This document shows, piece after piece, positions 14,001 through 24,500 of a stretch of DNA of 64,000 nucleotides. Below the pieces are notes generated by a model. That model did not search any database, had not been told where the DNA came from, and was given only the letters and a program-made list of their open reading frames with translations. A program made the position numbers and the translations under genes. The stretch is from Solea solea (lineage: Eukaryota > Chordata > Actinopteri > Pleuronectiformes > Soleidae): NCBI RefSeq assembly GCF_958295425.1, contig NC_081142.1:2291896-2355895 (forward strand), written 5' to 3'. Numbering within the stretch: position 1 is the stretch's first letter; the number at the start of each line of letters is the position of its first letter.

Positions 14001-17000
14001 TGTAAACCTGTGAAAGATCACTTGTTAGTGATTCCTCCCTTTTACCTCAAACGTGAACAGCAGCTAGAATACCAACAGCATGTTCATTCTCTGCAGAATA
14101 AAATGGTGGTCCTGCCCACTGAGGAGGCGAACCTGTCCGACATCGACTACCTGGTGCCCACCCACGACGAGAAAGGCCGTCCCATCGCTGAGTGGAAGAG
14201 ACAAGTGATGGTGCGACAGCTGCAGGCCAGGCTGCTGGATGAGGAGGATCAGAGGAGGAAGGTAATGTCTTGTGTCTGGTGTGATCCTCATGACATGCAG
14301 GTTCATGAAACTGTTGGACACATTGATTCATTAAATGTACCGAGCTTCACATCTTCCCGTCGTCTTCACCTGATTTTACTTTGGCTGGTGGTGTTTCGGT
14401 GAAAAAAAAAAACATAAAACAGAGGAGCTGAAGGAGTGGTGCTTTTATTCAACAGAAACTATTTTGATAATCAATCATTCAAAGAGTCATTTCAAAGCAA
14501 AAATGCTTTGGTTCTGTTTTCCAAAATATGAGGACCTGCTGCTTTTCCTTCTCTTGTTTAATAGTCACTGTCTTACTTTTGGACTGTTTTTCATTTAGAG
14601 CAAGCAAATCGAATTTGATCCTTTTGTCCGTTGGAATGATGTTTGTGTGTGTGTGTGTGTGTGTGTCTGTGATGAGTAATATTATTGTTTTATATTTTCT
14701 GGTAACAAAACAAGAAATTACTCTCGATTATCTGCATGTTTTCTGCACATAAACACATTGAAATGTAATTCCTACTGCACATATTTCCTTATTTTTTTAT
14801 ATTCAGAAATTGCTGTATTGGTTTTTTTTTGCTCATTATAGCGTTTGTGATCCCATGACAGGCCGTTTCCCTGTTAGTGAATTGGTATACACCATGAATT
14901 GCAAAATAATGGTGAATTAAAGCTGTATTAGGCTGGTTCATCCCCAGTTTATTAAATAGCACTTGGATTGCTGACGTCACGCAATCCTATCATGTAACAC
15001 TTGAACCAAAGCAACACCATTATGGCAGGAAACTGCGATGTTCACATGCATAGACGTATATAAAAGCAAGCAGTATGTCCGCTGTATTCATACGATGTAA
15101 AGATGTCACTAGAACAAGAATCTGTGGCACAAAATAATTCAACAATTTTAACTACCCTTTGATTGCCAGTGGTTAATGCCACAAAAAGAAAGAATGTAGA
15201 TATTACGAAGGAGTATTAGGGCCAGCCAAAAAAAAAAAAAAAAAAGTCAGGCAAAAGAAAAAAAAAAATCTGGCACAAGAAGAAAAAATAAAAAAAATAT
15301 GGCACGAGAAAAAAAAAAAAGTCAGGCAAAAAAAAAAAAAATCCGGCACAAGAAAAATAAAAATCACTATAGCCGATATAAAGATAAATTAATTTAGAAA
15401 ATATCAAAGTACTATAGTCGATGGCCATGGCTGCCTCTACAGACGCGTCGATTACGTGGTCCTTCAGAATCGGCTATAATAATAAGGAAATTCTTTCTCT
15501 TTCGGCTCATAAACACATTGTGGTGATAAGTATTAGGACGCTGAAGAGACTGTGTCAGAAACTTGGTTTGTTCAGGAGGATAAACCATACAAACTTGGAG
15601 GAGGTGGCCGCATTCATACAAAATGAAATAGCTGGGCAGATGCAGGGGTACCGATGGTTGCACTGCGTCCAGAGAGGGTATGTTGTATCACAAGATACAA
15701 TAAGTCAACTGATCAAGTTGTTTGATCTTTCTTTTTTGCCTGACTTTTTTTTTTAATTTTTCTTGTGTCGGATTTTTCTTTTTTGCTTGACTTTTTTTTT
15801 CTTTTTCTTGTGCCGTATTTTTTTTTTTTTGCCTGACTTTTTTTTTTTTTTTCTTGCCTGCTTTTTCCCCTTGTGCTGGATTATTAATATTTTTTTGGCT
15901 GGCCTAATACTCCGTGAAATATAGATGTTAATTCCATCAAATTAAATATCAACGGGGGAAGGAAAAAAGTATTTTAATCATATGTGTATGAAAACATCTT
16001 ACATCTACTGTATATCTTACACAATTGAGATGCACCAAACAGACCATAATCCCTGTTTGTGTAGTATTTGGGAATCTGGGACAATGAGCCTTGCACGTTG
16101 TATCAACATTAATAATTTGCACCTGGATCAACAAATAACATTACTAGATACCTATGTCACGGCCTCCTTTTAAGAATGAAGTACGGCTCAGTAGGAGACC
16201 GAACATAAAGGAACGTTATCTCAACAATCATTTCGATTTATTAAACAAAATGTTGTCATGTCAGACAAAAATAGTGCTCTGGCTTTCACTTGAACAGGGC
16301 AGTTTAGGGGTTTCGTTGCACTTTAAATAATTAAATATGACACGCTGCGTTTTTATCTGCCATCTTTCAGGAGAACGGGAACAGATTCGTTAAAGTCAGC
16401 TGGAGGTACTCCCAAGCTCACAACGCCATCCTGGGGCCTTTTGGTGAGCTGCTGACCGAGGATGACCTCATCTATCTGGAGCAGCAGATCGCCAGCGTCT
16501 ACATGCAGAGGAAAAGTGAAGGCTACGAGCTGGAGCTAGCTCGACTCGCCGAGGAGCTCAGGCACATCCTGCCCGCACCGATAGTCAACATCACCGTCAA
16601 CACACAGTTCAGAAACTTCACCAGTCAAGTTCCCCTCCCCATGTGGTGTGGTCGCATCTCTGGCATCGTACAGAGCATGTCTCTGCTCTTGACCAACCTG
16701 AATGACCAGCCTCACTGTAAGATGCCCAACACTGACCTGATCACCGTGTTCTCCCAGACTCCCGACAGACAGAACTCCATCAGAGGACGCAGAGAGAGGA
16801 TAGAGGATGAAATCCATCAGTTTGGAGTTTCTGTGAGGACTCTGAAGTCTAACTTTGAGATGCAGGATTCACCGCTGTCAATCGAGCCAGAAGAGGCTGT
16901 CGTGTTAAATTCACCCACAGAGCTCATGACAGCAGAGCAGCATAAACAGACTAAAACGTTAATTCCAGCCAAGGAAACAGACCACAACAGCGACTCCGGC

Positions 17001-18422
17001 ATTGACATAAATGTCGCAGACGTCCTGGAGACCACCAGCCTGAGAAAAGAGCGGATCGTTGTGCTCTTCTTAGGGCACTGGAAGAAATCTGCCTACGCCG
17101 TGACGCAGAGGAGGGTGAGCGTTGTGAGCGTGGGAGCGGGCGACAGATCTGGGTCAGACCGTACAGGCAGCGTGGAGAGCGACCAGTCCAAGATGATGAA
17201 CAGTTCTCTGGGACATTTCTTCAAACAGAGGAGCGCCGTCAACAAGATGCTGGGGAACTGGAGGAGCATGATCTCCAGTGTCCCGTCCAGACAGATACGC
17301 AGGTAAGGCTGAAATGAACTTCAGAATTTACTATCCTATGTTTTCCCAAAAGATTATTTAAAGAATCTAGCATTTATTCAGCTGTTTCATATGTCAAAGA
17401 GATTATGTTAAGCAAAAAGGAATGTTATTTTGTCAAATTACTTGATGTGTGATTAGACTCTGGACTTAAAGTGGAACTATGCAGGATTTTTACCCTTATT
17501 TAACTGGGACCAGCTTCACACCCCCTACTGTCTGTTCGTGGAAAACCAGCCTTGCAAGGTCAGGGCAGTTTTAGGTCATTTAACAGATCGATCCAGTCAC
17601 AGGGAGCTGACTAACAGAACTGACAATTAAAACCAATCCTGTGACCTAAGACCTAAAAACCCATAGATATGATGGGAGCAGACCTAAAATACATGAATAA
17701 AAATGAGTTAGTGTTTGCACTGTCCTGGTCTGTGCCAGGACAAATCACACCAACCAACATGGCTATGCAAAAGCTTGATAAATAGTGAGGGGATCCTTAT
17801 GTTTCCAAACATTTGACTTTTAAATGCTGTGACCAGTTATTAAAGAAGAAAAAGAAGCACACTGTGAATAAACATGCAGTGTTTCCTCAGGCTCCACAGG
17901 GAGAAGGCTCTCTACTCTCCAGAGCAGTTCCTTCCTCGTGTGGACGGCGTGCCTGTGGAGTACGACAACCTGACCTTGGATCTCTTCATGCTGGGCTACT
18001 TTCACATCCTGGAGTTGGATCTGCCGGTGGACGAACGCAAGATGAGACACCTGCTGTGCTTCGAGGTGTTCGACCACATCGGCAGCTTCCCCTGGGAGCT
18101 GGTCAGGGACTTCCACAAAGCCGTCATACAGGACATTGAGGCCGGAAATCGCGAGTGGGTTGACGGCTTTGAGGACATTAAAGTCAAGTTCTTCGGAAAC
18201 GCTGTGAGTCAACCCGAAATCACTGCAGAGGTGGTGAAACATAGCCTCCCAGATGTCAGACAGGTCCCTAAAGTCATTGTGCAGACACCTACGCCCGATG
18301 AGGGGACACTCTGTAAGGGCACGGATATTTCTAGTTTCAGCAATGAAGAAATTTGTAAATACATCGACCGCAGTTTTGCTTTTTGGAAAGAGAAAGAGGC
18401 AGAGATTTTTGATTTTGAGTAG
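1874..18422 (+). CDS. espnl: espin-like protein (espnl), 5'-partial, 9 visible coding exons
   Basis: Espin-like actin-associated protein; the family acts in hair-cell stereocilia, where ankyrin repeats bind myosin tails. Joined exons: 1874-2060, 2512-2694, 2784-2915, 11502-11654, 12507-12597, 12735-12907, 14097-14261, 16371-17302, 17891-18422 (TAG 18420-18422). All junctions are GT/AG and in phase, giving 848 whole visible residues. Five ankyrin repeats come first, then a Ser-rich linker, the espin-family segment with PTHDEKGRP and AEWKRQVMV, and about 485 residues of C-terminal sequence. Espin proper ends in a short basic actin-bundling module; this protein instead continues with sequence I associate with ESPNL. 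The N-terminal ~150 residues (start codon, first ankyrin repeats) lie upstream of the window. Paralogue choice rests on the C-terminus and on klhl30 lying next door. Confidence 0.88.
2512..2694 (+). CDS. espnl: espnl exon b: ankyrin repeats
   Basis: 61 codons between acceptor catgcag and donor gag|gtcaga. It contains [13 protein letters not shown] and [14 protein letters not shown], two further ankyrin repeats colinear with espin, with a short Cys-containing inter-repeat loop at the start. Confidence 0.9.
2784..2915 (+). CDS. espnl: espnl exon c: last ankyrin repeat
   Basis: 44 codons between tttcag and aaa|gtaagc. It completes one repeat and adds the capping repeat [20 protein letters not shown], matching the espin DGYTAADLSDFNGH region. 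Confidence 0.9.
2916..11501. other. espnl intron, 8.6 kb
   Basis: Non-coding. Contains a hAT-like fragment near 3622-3720, a GC-rich non-repetitive island at about 4760-5100, a GATAA-type repeat at 7275-7310, poly-A at 7551-7570 and a degenerate tandem array at 8105-9510. Open frames here (for example 5441-5923) show no recognisable protein. Confidence 0.55.
8105..9510. repeat. degenerate tandem array, unit about 565 bp
   Basis: Recurring landmarks: 'aggcccaggctgaca' type at 8164 and 9306 with a diverged copy at 8758; 'agctttgtttttgcagtt' at 8358 and 8922; 'actggaccaata' at 8500 and 9029; 'catgtttagctacagtagtac' at 8679 and 9236. About two full units plus a rearranged partial third. Confidence 0.65.
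11502..11654 (+). CDS. espnl: espnl exon d: Ser-rich linker
   Basis: 51 codons (tttgcag acceptor, aag|gtaaag donor). Encodes a polar linker with [19 protein letters not shown], equivalent to the Ser-rich stretch that follows the ankyrin repeats in espins. It follows an 8.6-kb intron; a small exon inside that intron cannot be excluded, but the phases join directly. Confidence 0.82.
11809..12293. mobile_element. hAT-type miniature element with 8-bp target duplication
   Basis: Starts cagtggtctcaaag and ends tttgagacccctg (inverted ends). Flanked by identical CCTTAGAG at 11801-11808 and 12294-12301, an exact 8-bp duplication as hAT transposases make. Confidence 0.82.
11995..12150 (+). repeat. 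third repeat nested inside the hAT element
   Basis: Begins with a (ccaat)n run and continues ttatttgtaaagcact...accaaagtgctgtacag, a common fish interspersed repeat. It interrupts the AT-rich body of the hAT element. Confidence 0.55.
12507..12597 (+). CDS. espnl: espnl exon e
   Basis: 30 codons plus one base (aactag acceptor, ctg|gtaagt donor). Low-complexity acidic and proline-containing linker ([15 protein letters not shown]). Phase 1 matches the next exon. Confidence 0.75.
12735..12907 (+). CDS. espnl: espnl exon f
   Basis: Follows the acceptor atctcag after a short 137-bp intron and ends gca|gtaagc. Encodes a Lys/Ser-rich segment with [18 protein letters not shown]. No named domain recognised; in espin this part of the chain is the proline-rich/WH2 area, but I see no clear WH2 motif or polyproline. 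Confidence 0.75.
12908..14096. other. espnl intron, 1.2 kb
   Basis: AT-rich. A repeat segment with 'gcaaccagtgg...ccctggtggctat' at 13755-13810 recurs at 47718-47760. Nothing coding seen. Confidence 0.5.
14097..14261 (+). CDS. espnl: espnl exon g: espin-family [13 protein letters not shown] segment
   Basis: 55 codons between ttctctgcag and aag|gtaatg. Carries [19 protein letters not shown] followed by a basic/acidic helix ending DEEDQRRK. This is the most diagnostic espin-family segment outside the ankyrin repeats. An in-frame open extension upstream (from about 14055) was not used because its polypyrimidine tract is poor. Confidence 0.88.
15210..15913 (+). mobile_element. inverted-arm transposon relic carrying an integrase N-terminal fragment
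   Basis: Ends are ggagtattagggccagcc and, inverted, ggagtattaggccagcc. Inside each end is a 140-180-bp arm of poly-A (left) or poly-T (right) punctuated by alternating boxes gtcaggc and ccggcacaag (left) and their complements (right). The arms flank a short coding remnant. No clean target duplication is visible. Confidence 0.72.
15421..15756 (+). pseudogene. N-terminal HTH fragment of an integrase-core transposase-like protein
   Basis: 111-codon frame with [52 protein letters not shown] and [15 protein letters not shown]. From memory this resembles the N-terminal helix-turn-helix part of a family of integrase-core proteins abundant in fish and cnidarians. The catalytic DDE part is absent: after KLFDL the frame runs into the poly-T arm. 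So it is an internally deleted, non-autonomous copy. Confidence 0.6.
16371..17302 (+). CDS. espnl: espnl exon h: large ESPNL-type C-terminal exon
   Basis: 932 bp, by far the largest exon, from atctttcag to cgcag|gtaagg. It opens with [19 protein letters not shown] and continues with a predicted helical stretch ([19 protein letters not shown]), a Ser/Thr-rich acidic region with DSGIDIN, and a basic segment ending SVPSRQIRR. Codon use is GC-rich relative to the introns. The exon lies 458 bp downstream of an inverted-arm transposon relic. Confidence 0.88.
17303..17890. other. espnl last intron
   Basis: 588 bp. Its first half is a reversed, truncated copy of the TTAA-type miniature element (17466-17580). 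Nothing else recognised. Confidence 0.5.
17466..17580 (-). mobile_element. truncated TTAA miniature element copy
   Basis: Starts ttaaagtggaactatgcagg and continues into gaaaaccagccttgcaagg, which is the inverted inner part of the element at 22810-23333. Confidence 0.55.
17891..18422 (+). CDS. espnl: espnl exon i: terminal exon
   Basis: Acceptor tcctcag; one base completes the split Arg codon. 177 codons ending FDFE-stop. Rich in aromatic and hydrophobic residues ([33 protein letters not shown]), so probably a folded helical domain, unlike the disordered linker before it. No named domain recognised. Confidence 0.88.
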
Positions 18423-18618
18423 TTTTCTTTGTGTTACATTTTTTATATGTATATTTTTAATGTTTTGTAGGTAGATGAAGGTAGAGCTGGATATTGTGAC
18501 TTGAACTGTCTCTAGCAATTGTCAAGTACTGCTAGAATTTGAGCCTTGTTTACTTTTGTCTGACATTTGTTTCATTTTGTTAATTTTATACTGTATTTTA
18601 ATATGCTTATGCTAATAT

Positions 18619-18624
18619 ATTAAA
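18619..18624 (+). terminator. espnl: candidate espnl poly(A) signal ATTAAA
   Basis: ATTAAA lies 197 bp after the espnl stop, in AT-rich sequence. It is the commonest variant of AATAAA; no canonical AATAAA was seen closer to the stop. Confidence 0.35.
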
Positions 18625-19164
18625 AGTCATGAACTCCACAGGTTTGGACCATGTTGTTAAATTGTGATAATCTAGATTATACTTTATTTTGATATTTCAG
18701 TATTTTTCAGGATAGTTCCGGTTTTAAATGTGATGATTTCACTTTCCAGCCCTGTATCTGAAGAGATCACGTTGAGGAAACTAGTGTGATTTCAGTTTAA
18801 TGAAAACTGTTAACCATGCATGTCAAATCAAAACAAAAGCAATGACAACTAAAGCCAGTAAGACATCACATGTCACATGATGTATGAAGGTTAGAGTCAC
18901 TTTGTGGTCCTTTTGCAGCTGATAGCGGTTTTCATTGTGGAAATGCCAGCACAATAATAACCCTGGTCTTGTTTCTCTCCTTGTCTGAATCCTTTTTAGC
19001 CAAAAAAGTGAGTAAATCTGGAGGTTTTCCTTCTGTGGGAAACTTTTAACAACTTTCTGTCACTACCAAACAGCTTTACACAGGACACCTTATAAAGAGA
19101 CACGTGTTGTGGCCTTCTGCTGCTGTAGGTTATCTGCTCTGAGGTTCATTGTGTTTTGCATTCA

Positions 19165-19420
19165 GAAATGGTCGTCTGCAGACCTTGGTTGTAACAAATG
19201 ACCTTTCTGACCTTTCTCTGTAAACTCTACAGATGGTTGTGACTGGGACTCCCAGTAAATCAGCAGTTTCTGAAAAGGACACACTCCAAAATATCTCCTT
19301 TCTGTCTGAGTTTGAACTTCAGCAGGTTGTTTTGACCAGGTCTGCATACCTAACTTCGGTGAGTTACTGCTGTGTGGTGGTTGAACAGGTGTACCTATTA
19401 AATTGGCCATTAGTTACCTC
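19165..19420 (+). mobile_element. teleost SINE-type repeat fragment
   Basis: Blocks 'ctctgtaaactctacagatggttgtg', 'cagtaaatcagcagtttctgaaa', 'gtttgaacttcagcagg' and 'aacaggtgtacctattaaa' occur in the order of a widespread fish repeat that ends in cctaataaagtgg. A second copy is at 59100-59350. Confidence 0.6.
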
Positions 19421-19867
19421 CACCAAGCAGGTTATTTTTTTTTGTTTTGTTGTTTTTTTTGCCACTGTTCGTCTTCTTGAGAGAAGTGTAAGTCAAAAGT
19501 TTAACTATGGATTTCTATGAAATCTTCCTCGAATGTAGGTCATGACCCAAAAATGGAATGATAACATTTTGTTGATCATCCGGAGTTAAGTGTATTGACA
19601 TTTTGGTGAAACTGTGACATCTTGGCAGAGGTTTGCACTCTCTGATTGCTTTCTCTAGTTAATATTTGTATCCCTTCATTTCTTAAGACATCTTCATTCT
19701 GTATCTTCTACCCTCTAGTAGACTAGTACTACTTATTTTTGGTTGCGACCGTCATGGCTGCATTGTTGACTTATTGTGGTATTCACTATAATTGCTTCCC
19801 ATGTCAGTTACGTCCATTGCAAATGTCCAGGGAGACTCAGGAAATGCAAAACATCTCCTTGTAACAG

Positions 19868-20093
19868 CAGCTGCAGGACCCGTGCCTGTTGTTTGGAATC
19901 TGACATGAGCTCAGCGTCAGTGTCAGTCCTAAAAATAACCGAGGGGAAGACAGGCGAGCAGGCAGGCCCTCCCAATGACTTGGCTAAAGCCTTTCGCCAT
20001 GCTGCCCACTCCATGTTGATCTAACCAGCCGCTCCGCTACAAACTGCTCTTTACAGGAAGGATGAGCCATTATTTCCATTCTCTTCGTCTGTG
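19868..20093 (+). promoter_or_regulatory. klhl30: putative klhl30 upstream control region / non-coding first exon
   Basis: An E-box CAGCTG (19868-19873) and a perfect MEF2 consensus CTAAAAATAA (19929-19938) lie 55 bp apart. They precede a good donor (gtg|gtgagt after 20093). An acceptor tggcag ends at 20724, 69 bp before the start codon, so a non-coding first exon spliced from 20093 to 20725 is possible. KLHL30 is muscle-expressed in mammals, which fits, but the assignment is inference. Confidence 0.3.
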
Positions 20094-20793
20094 GTGAGTT
20101 GTTTTTTTGTTGGGTCTTTACTTAATTTCACAGCATTTGATGACAGGAAGTGTAACAGAGCCTTACCATTACAGCATATTGCACTAATCGTGAGCCAAAA
20201 GTACTTTGCAGTCCTTGAAACAACTCCGTGATGCCATACTTAGAAGACGAGGGACTTTTTTACGCAACGTGTTTTACATTTTGGCTGATTAATAAGGGAA
20301 AGTAACTGTGAAAGGTAACTGAGGACAAACAGTTTTCCTGCAAGTGCTTATAATGCTACTAATGTTGAAAAATAAATGTTAATTAGGATATTATTTACCA
20401 CATATGTAGTTCTATTAATAATAAACATCTTATGACTGTTCATGACAAGTATATAAACACATTTCCAGAGCCTATTTGTGTCTTAAAAGCAATAATAAGG
20501 ACTTATTTACGTTTATAACATCTTATAAGATTGTTAGTTACAATTTATTACAATAACGTGTTTCACTACTGTTTTACTTTTTAATTGTACCATTAAAACC
20601 TAAATATATAGAGTTCCACCTCTGACTAACTTAAAAAATGCCTTAAGTAGTGCAACATGACGTGATTTTAAAGGGTTTTAGAATGATTTCTTCTGCATAT
20701 TTATGTGTTTTTCTCCATTGGCAGATAAACTGATAAACTGAACTTGATTTGTGACCCATCGTTGCTGATCCGAGCCACATTGTGACCTTAACC

Positions 20794-21567
20794 ATGGTGC
20801 GTAATGTGGATGACCTGGACTTCTGTCTGTCCTCTCATCCTCAAAGCATCCTGGAGGGCCTGCGTTCCCTCTGCTCTCACCCTAAACTGGTGGATGTAAC
20901 TCTGTGTGCAGGTGGTCGGGACTTCCCCTGTCACCGCGGCGTGCTGGCTCTGTGCAGCAGATACTTCCACTGCATGTTCTCGGGCGACTTCGTGGAGAGC
21001 ATCGCCGCGCGCGTGGAGCTCCATGACGTCGATCCGGACATCCTCAGCCACTTGCTGGACTTTGCCTACACGGGCAAACTTACCATCAACCAGAGCAACG
21101 TGGAGGGTTTGATCTGCACCGCCAGCCAGCTGCAGTTCCAGACAGTGAGAACCGTTTGCAGCCGATACCTCCAGCACCAGATAGATGCGACCAACTGCCT
21201 AGGGATCCTGGAGTTTGGGGAGGTCCACGGCTGCCCTGAGGTGGTGGCCAAAGCGTGGGCTTTCCTCCTGGAGAACTTTGATGCTGTGCAACAGGGTGAG
21301 GAGTTTCTGCTGTCAGGAAAAGACAGGTTGGTTTCCTGCCTGTGCGATGAAGGACTACAAATCCAGTCAGAGAGCGTCCGTGTGGAGGCCATCCTGAAAT
21401 GGGTCGGTCACCTCAAGGAGGCTCGACTTTGCCACCTCCATGAACTCCTCACGTTGTCCCGCCTCGCTCTACTCAGCCTGGACTACCTGGCTGACACGCT
21501 GCTGAAGGACAGCCTGGTTCAGGCGTCTCCCAGCTGCAGAGAGGCTGTAGAAAAAATTCACAGAGAG
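20794..21567 (+). CDS. klhl30: klhl30 exon 1: BTB and BACK domains
   Basis: 258 codons ending gag|gtgagt. BTB signatures include [43 protein letters not shown] and the NV.GLI.TASQLQF helix; BACK follows with [17 protein letters not shown] and [11 protein letters not shown]. Third codon positions are strongly GC-rich. Confidence 0.95.
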
Positions 21568-24500
21568 GTGAGTGAGATAGTTTTGCTCTGTTTGGTGTCT
21601 TTGGTGTCAGTGATGTTATTACTGTGCCTCAGTTTGGTCCTTGTGAACAAAAACATGCTGCATCTGAAAAGAATCTCTGTCAAGCGAAACTAGCAGACCT
21701 GACTGAGGGAGTTTGTTTGTATACAGCAGCAGCACGCGGGGATTTATCCTGACCGACTGACCGAGTATTTTTGAGCAGTAGAAGTCACATGTTTGCAACC
21801 TGTTTGCAGCCGTCTCGCTTTACTAGTCCAAGGTTGTTCTTTATATTAAACCATATCACTTCCTGCGTGCAGAGTGAGATCTAACACAAGATCTCAACAC
21901 AGCGTCAGCATTGTGTGAACCTATTGGGTTCGATTTTAACAGACATTTGTTTATATTTAAAAGTCACGCACTACAGCTTTAATATGTGCAAAGTACAAAA
22001 CCAGTCATGGATTTTACTTTTCTAGAAAATGGATTTCACATCAGAGCACTGGGACACAGCCACCTCTCAGAGCCCACAGCCAAACCTGCAACAGGTGCTG
22101 TTTGTCATGGGAGGTCGCTCACTGGATGACGACGAGGATGAGGAGGATTCAGATGAAGATGAGGACAGAGACCCAAGACTGCTGCCCAGGAACTGTGCCT
22201 TCTACGACCCAAAGACAAGTAAAAACCAAAAAAAAACTTCCCCCATTGAAAGTTTAAAGTTAGCTCATGCTCACAATCTGTTTCACAACTGACATTTCTT
22301 GGAGAGACGCCTGATTCCTCAAAACAGTTTGGCAGATGGTGTTTGTAGGTTGTTAAATTTAGTGCTGACAGAAAAACAGCGACAAAACTGGATCAGCTTC
22401 TCAGTTCCTGAAATGAGCACTTTATTGTGCAGAGCTGGAAAAGGAGAGACCCACTTCTCCACGTCTATCATGTGTTTTATCTGGTTTTAAGTTGAGGCAC
22501 GACTTCTCTGGCCACAGTGTTGCAGGTTGAATTTACTGACTGTTGCATTTTAACAAGGACTCTTGACATTAATGGTCCTTAAGGAAACATGTACGTCTTT
22601 GGTAAACATCTGTGATCTGTGAAAAACCCTCTGAATGATGTCCAAACATTCATTCACATTTCTTTTTCCTCTGCAGAACAATGGCATGAGCTGCCAAATT
22701 TCCCCAATCCAAACAAGTGGGGTTACTCTATGGTGTCTTTGAACAATGATGTGTATGTCACAGGTGGGTTAGTGTGAGCAGCCCTTCAAAGCAGCATGTT
22801 TGACCTTAAAGCAGAACTATGCATGATGTTAACCCTAATTTAACAGCTTCAGAGTCATCGTGTGGAGGTTAAATGTCTCGTTGTGAGATTGCAAGACCAG
22901 GGCCAGAGTCTTCAGAATCAGGAGGTCTCACAGTCTCAAATTTGTCCCCCCGTCAGACAGTCATTTTCTTCTTCCTTTCTTCTTCCGACAACGGATTTCT
23001 CCGCTTCGTTTTTGCCAGTTCTGCCCTGATGAAAATGCCCTGTCTAAAATAATGTTTCCGTTGCCTTGATCATATAGCCGGTCCCTGGCTAGGATGTTCT
23101 ATTTGTAGTGCCAATGTAGAGCAATTTGTGTTTCTCATGAGATCCGAGACTTTGCAAGACCTTCTGATCCTGAGGACTCCAGGACGGCAGCGCTGATCTT
23201 GCAAAGCTGGTTTTCCACTAACAGACGGTAGGGGGAGTGGAGACAGCCCCCAAACTCCCCGCAACAAGACATTTAACCATCACAATGACTCTGAAGCTGT
23301 TAAATTAGGGTCAAAATCCTGCAGAGCTCTGCTTTAACTGAGCTTTCACAACTGATAGTCGAGTCACAGCAAATACAAACCATTCAGGACGTGCAGAAAA
23401 AAACTTACATAGTGTTTCTTTAACACAAGAGGGTTTTGTGTTGAGTTGAAAACAAAACAACAGAAACTTTCTTTTCTTTACTTTTGTCCTTTCTTTCTTT
23501 CGTCAGGGGGCTCAAGAGGTTTGAACACCAACACCTGGTCAACCACAGAGACCTGGAAGTACATCACAAGAGAGGGGAGGTGGGTTACTGTGGCACCCAT
23601 GCTCCGGCCTCGGACTAACCACACCTCGGCAGTGCTCAACGGGGAGATTTACGTCATCGGGGGTATGAAAATAAATAGCCTTAAATCTGCCGTGCACTGA
23701 AAATCTCTCACCTCTGGATGGAAAATACATTTAACAGCAGTGTTTTTTTTGCACTTCCAAAATCCATTCAATCACAGTTTGATTGCATCTGTCTTTCTGC
23801 TCGCTTTTCTCATCTGTAGGTACCACGTCAGACAAAGTGGAGGTAGAGCATTATGACCCTTACAACGACACGTGGGTGTTGACGTGCCCGGCTTTAAAAT
23901 ATGTGACCAACTTCACCGCCACAGCGTGTCACGGGAAGCTCTATGTGATTGGCTCTTGTGCTGTGAAGTACAATGCTTTGACCATGCAGTGCTACAACCC
24001 TGTTATAGGTAAGGATCACAACAACTTCAGGTGTGTTTTCAGAGCCTTATTGGCAATTTTACAATAATAAAGGGGCCAGTGTGTAACATTTAGGAAGGTT
24101 TCTTGGCAAAATATTAAATATATTACCCATAAGTTTGTTTGTATCAGGGTATAATTGCATAAAAATCATTTTTTCATGTTTTTGTAGTCTTAGAATAAGT
24201 CTTTTATATGTACATGAGGCGAGGGCCTTACTTTATGGAGGCTGCCACACAAATGAACGTGTGTTTTAAGTCCTTTCTTGTAGGTGCAATCTGCAGTCTC
24301 ACCATTAGATGTCACTAATCCTCACACACTCGACCTTCAAATAATAATAAAAAAAATCCAATATTTGTAAAATAAATTCCTTCTGGATTTTTTGACGCTG
24401 TGTTTTTGGTAAACGTCAGATCCATCGCGGGTTAGTTTTTCACATAAGAATATCAATCCAACATTTATTGGAAATTGCTTCAATGCCAGAGAAGCTATTG

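Larger units (their letters stand above)
14262..16370. other. espnl intron, 2.1 kb
   Basis: Contains (GT)n at 14644-14666 and an integrase-family transposon relic at 15210-15913; the remainder is AT-rich and featureless. Confidence 0.55.
18423..20793. other. espnl 3' UTR and espnl-klhl30 intergenic region
   Basis: 2.4 kb. Candidate ATTAAA at 18619, a SINE-type repeat at 19165-19420, putative klhl30 control region at 19868-20093 and AT-rich sequence to the klhl30 start. No other gene seen. Confidence 0.5.

Noticed and set aside
14055..14096. 5' extension of espnl exon g
   Set aside because: Open and in frame, but the upstream AG lacks a good pyrimidine tract, while ttctctgcag at 14087-14096 is a strong acceptor.
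17820..18518. 232-codon minus-strand frame opposite the last espnl exon
   Set aside because: Shadow of the coding exon; the plus-strand product is the one resembling ESPNL.
20788..21177. 129-codon minus-strand frame opposite klhl30 exon 1
   Set aside because: Shadow of a GC-rich coding exon.
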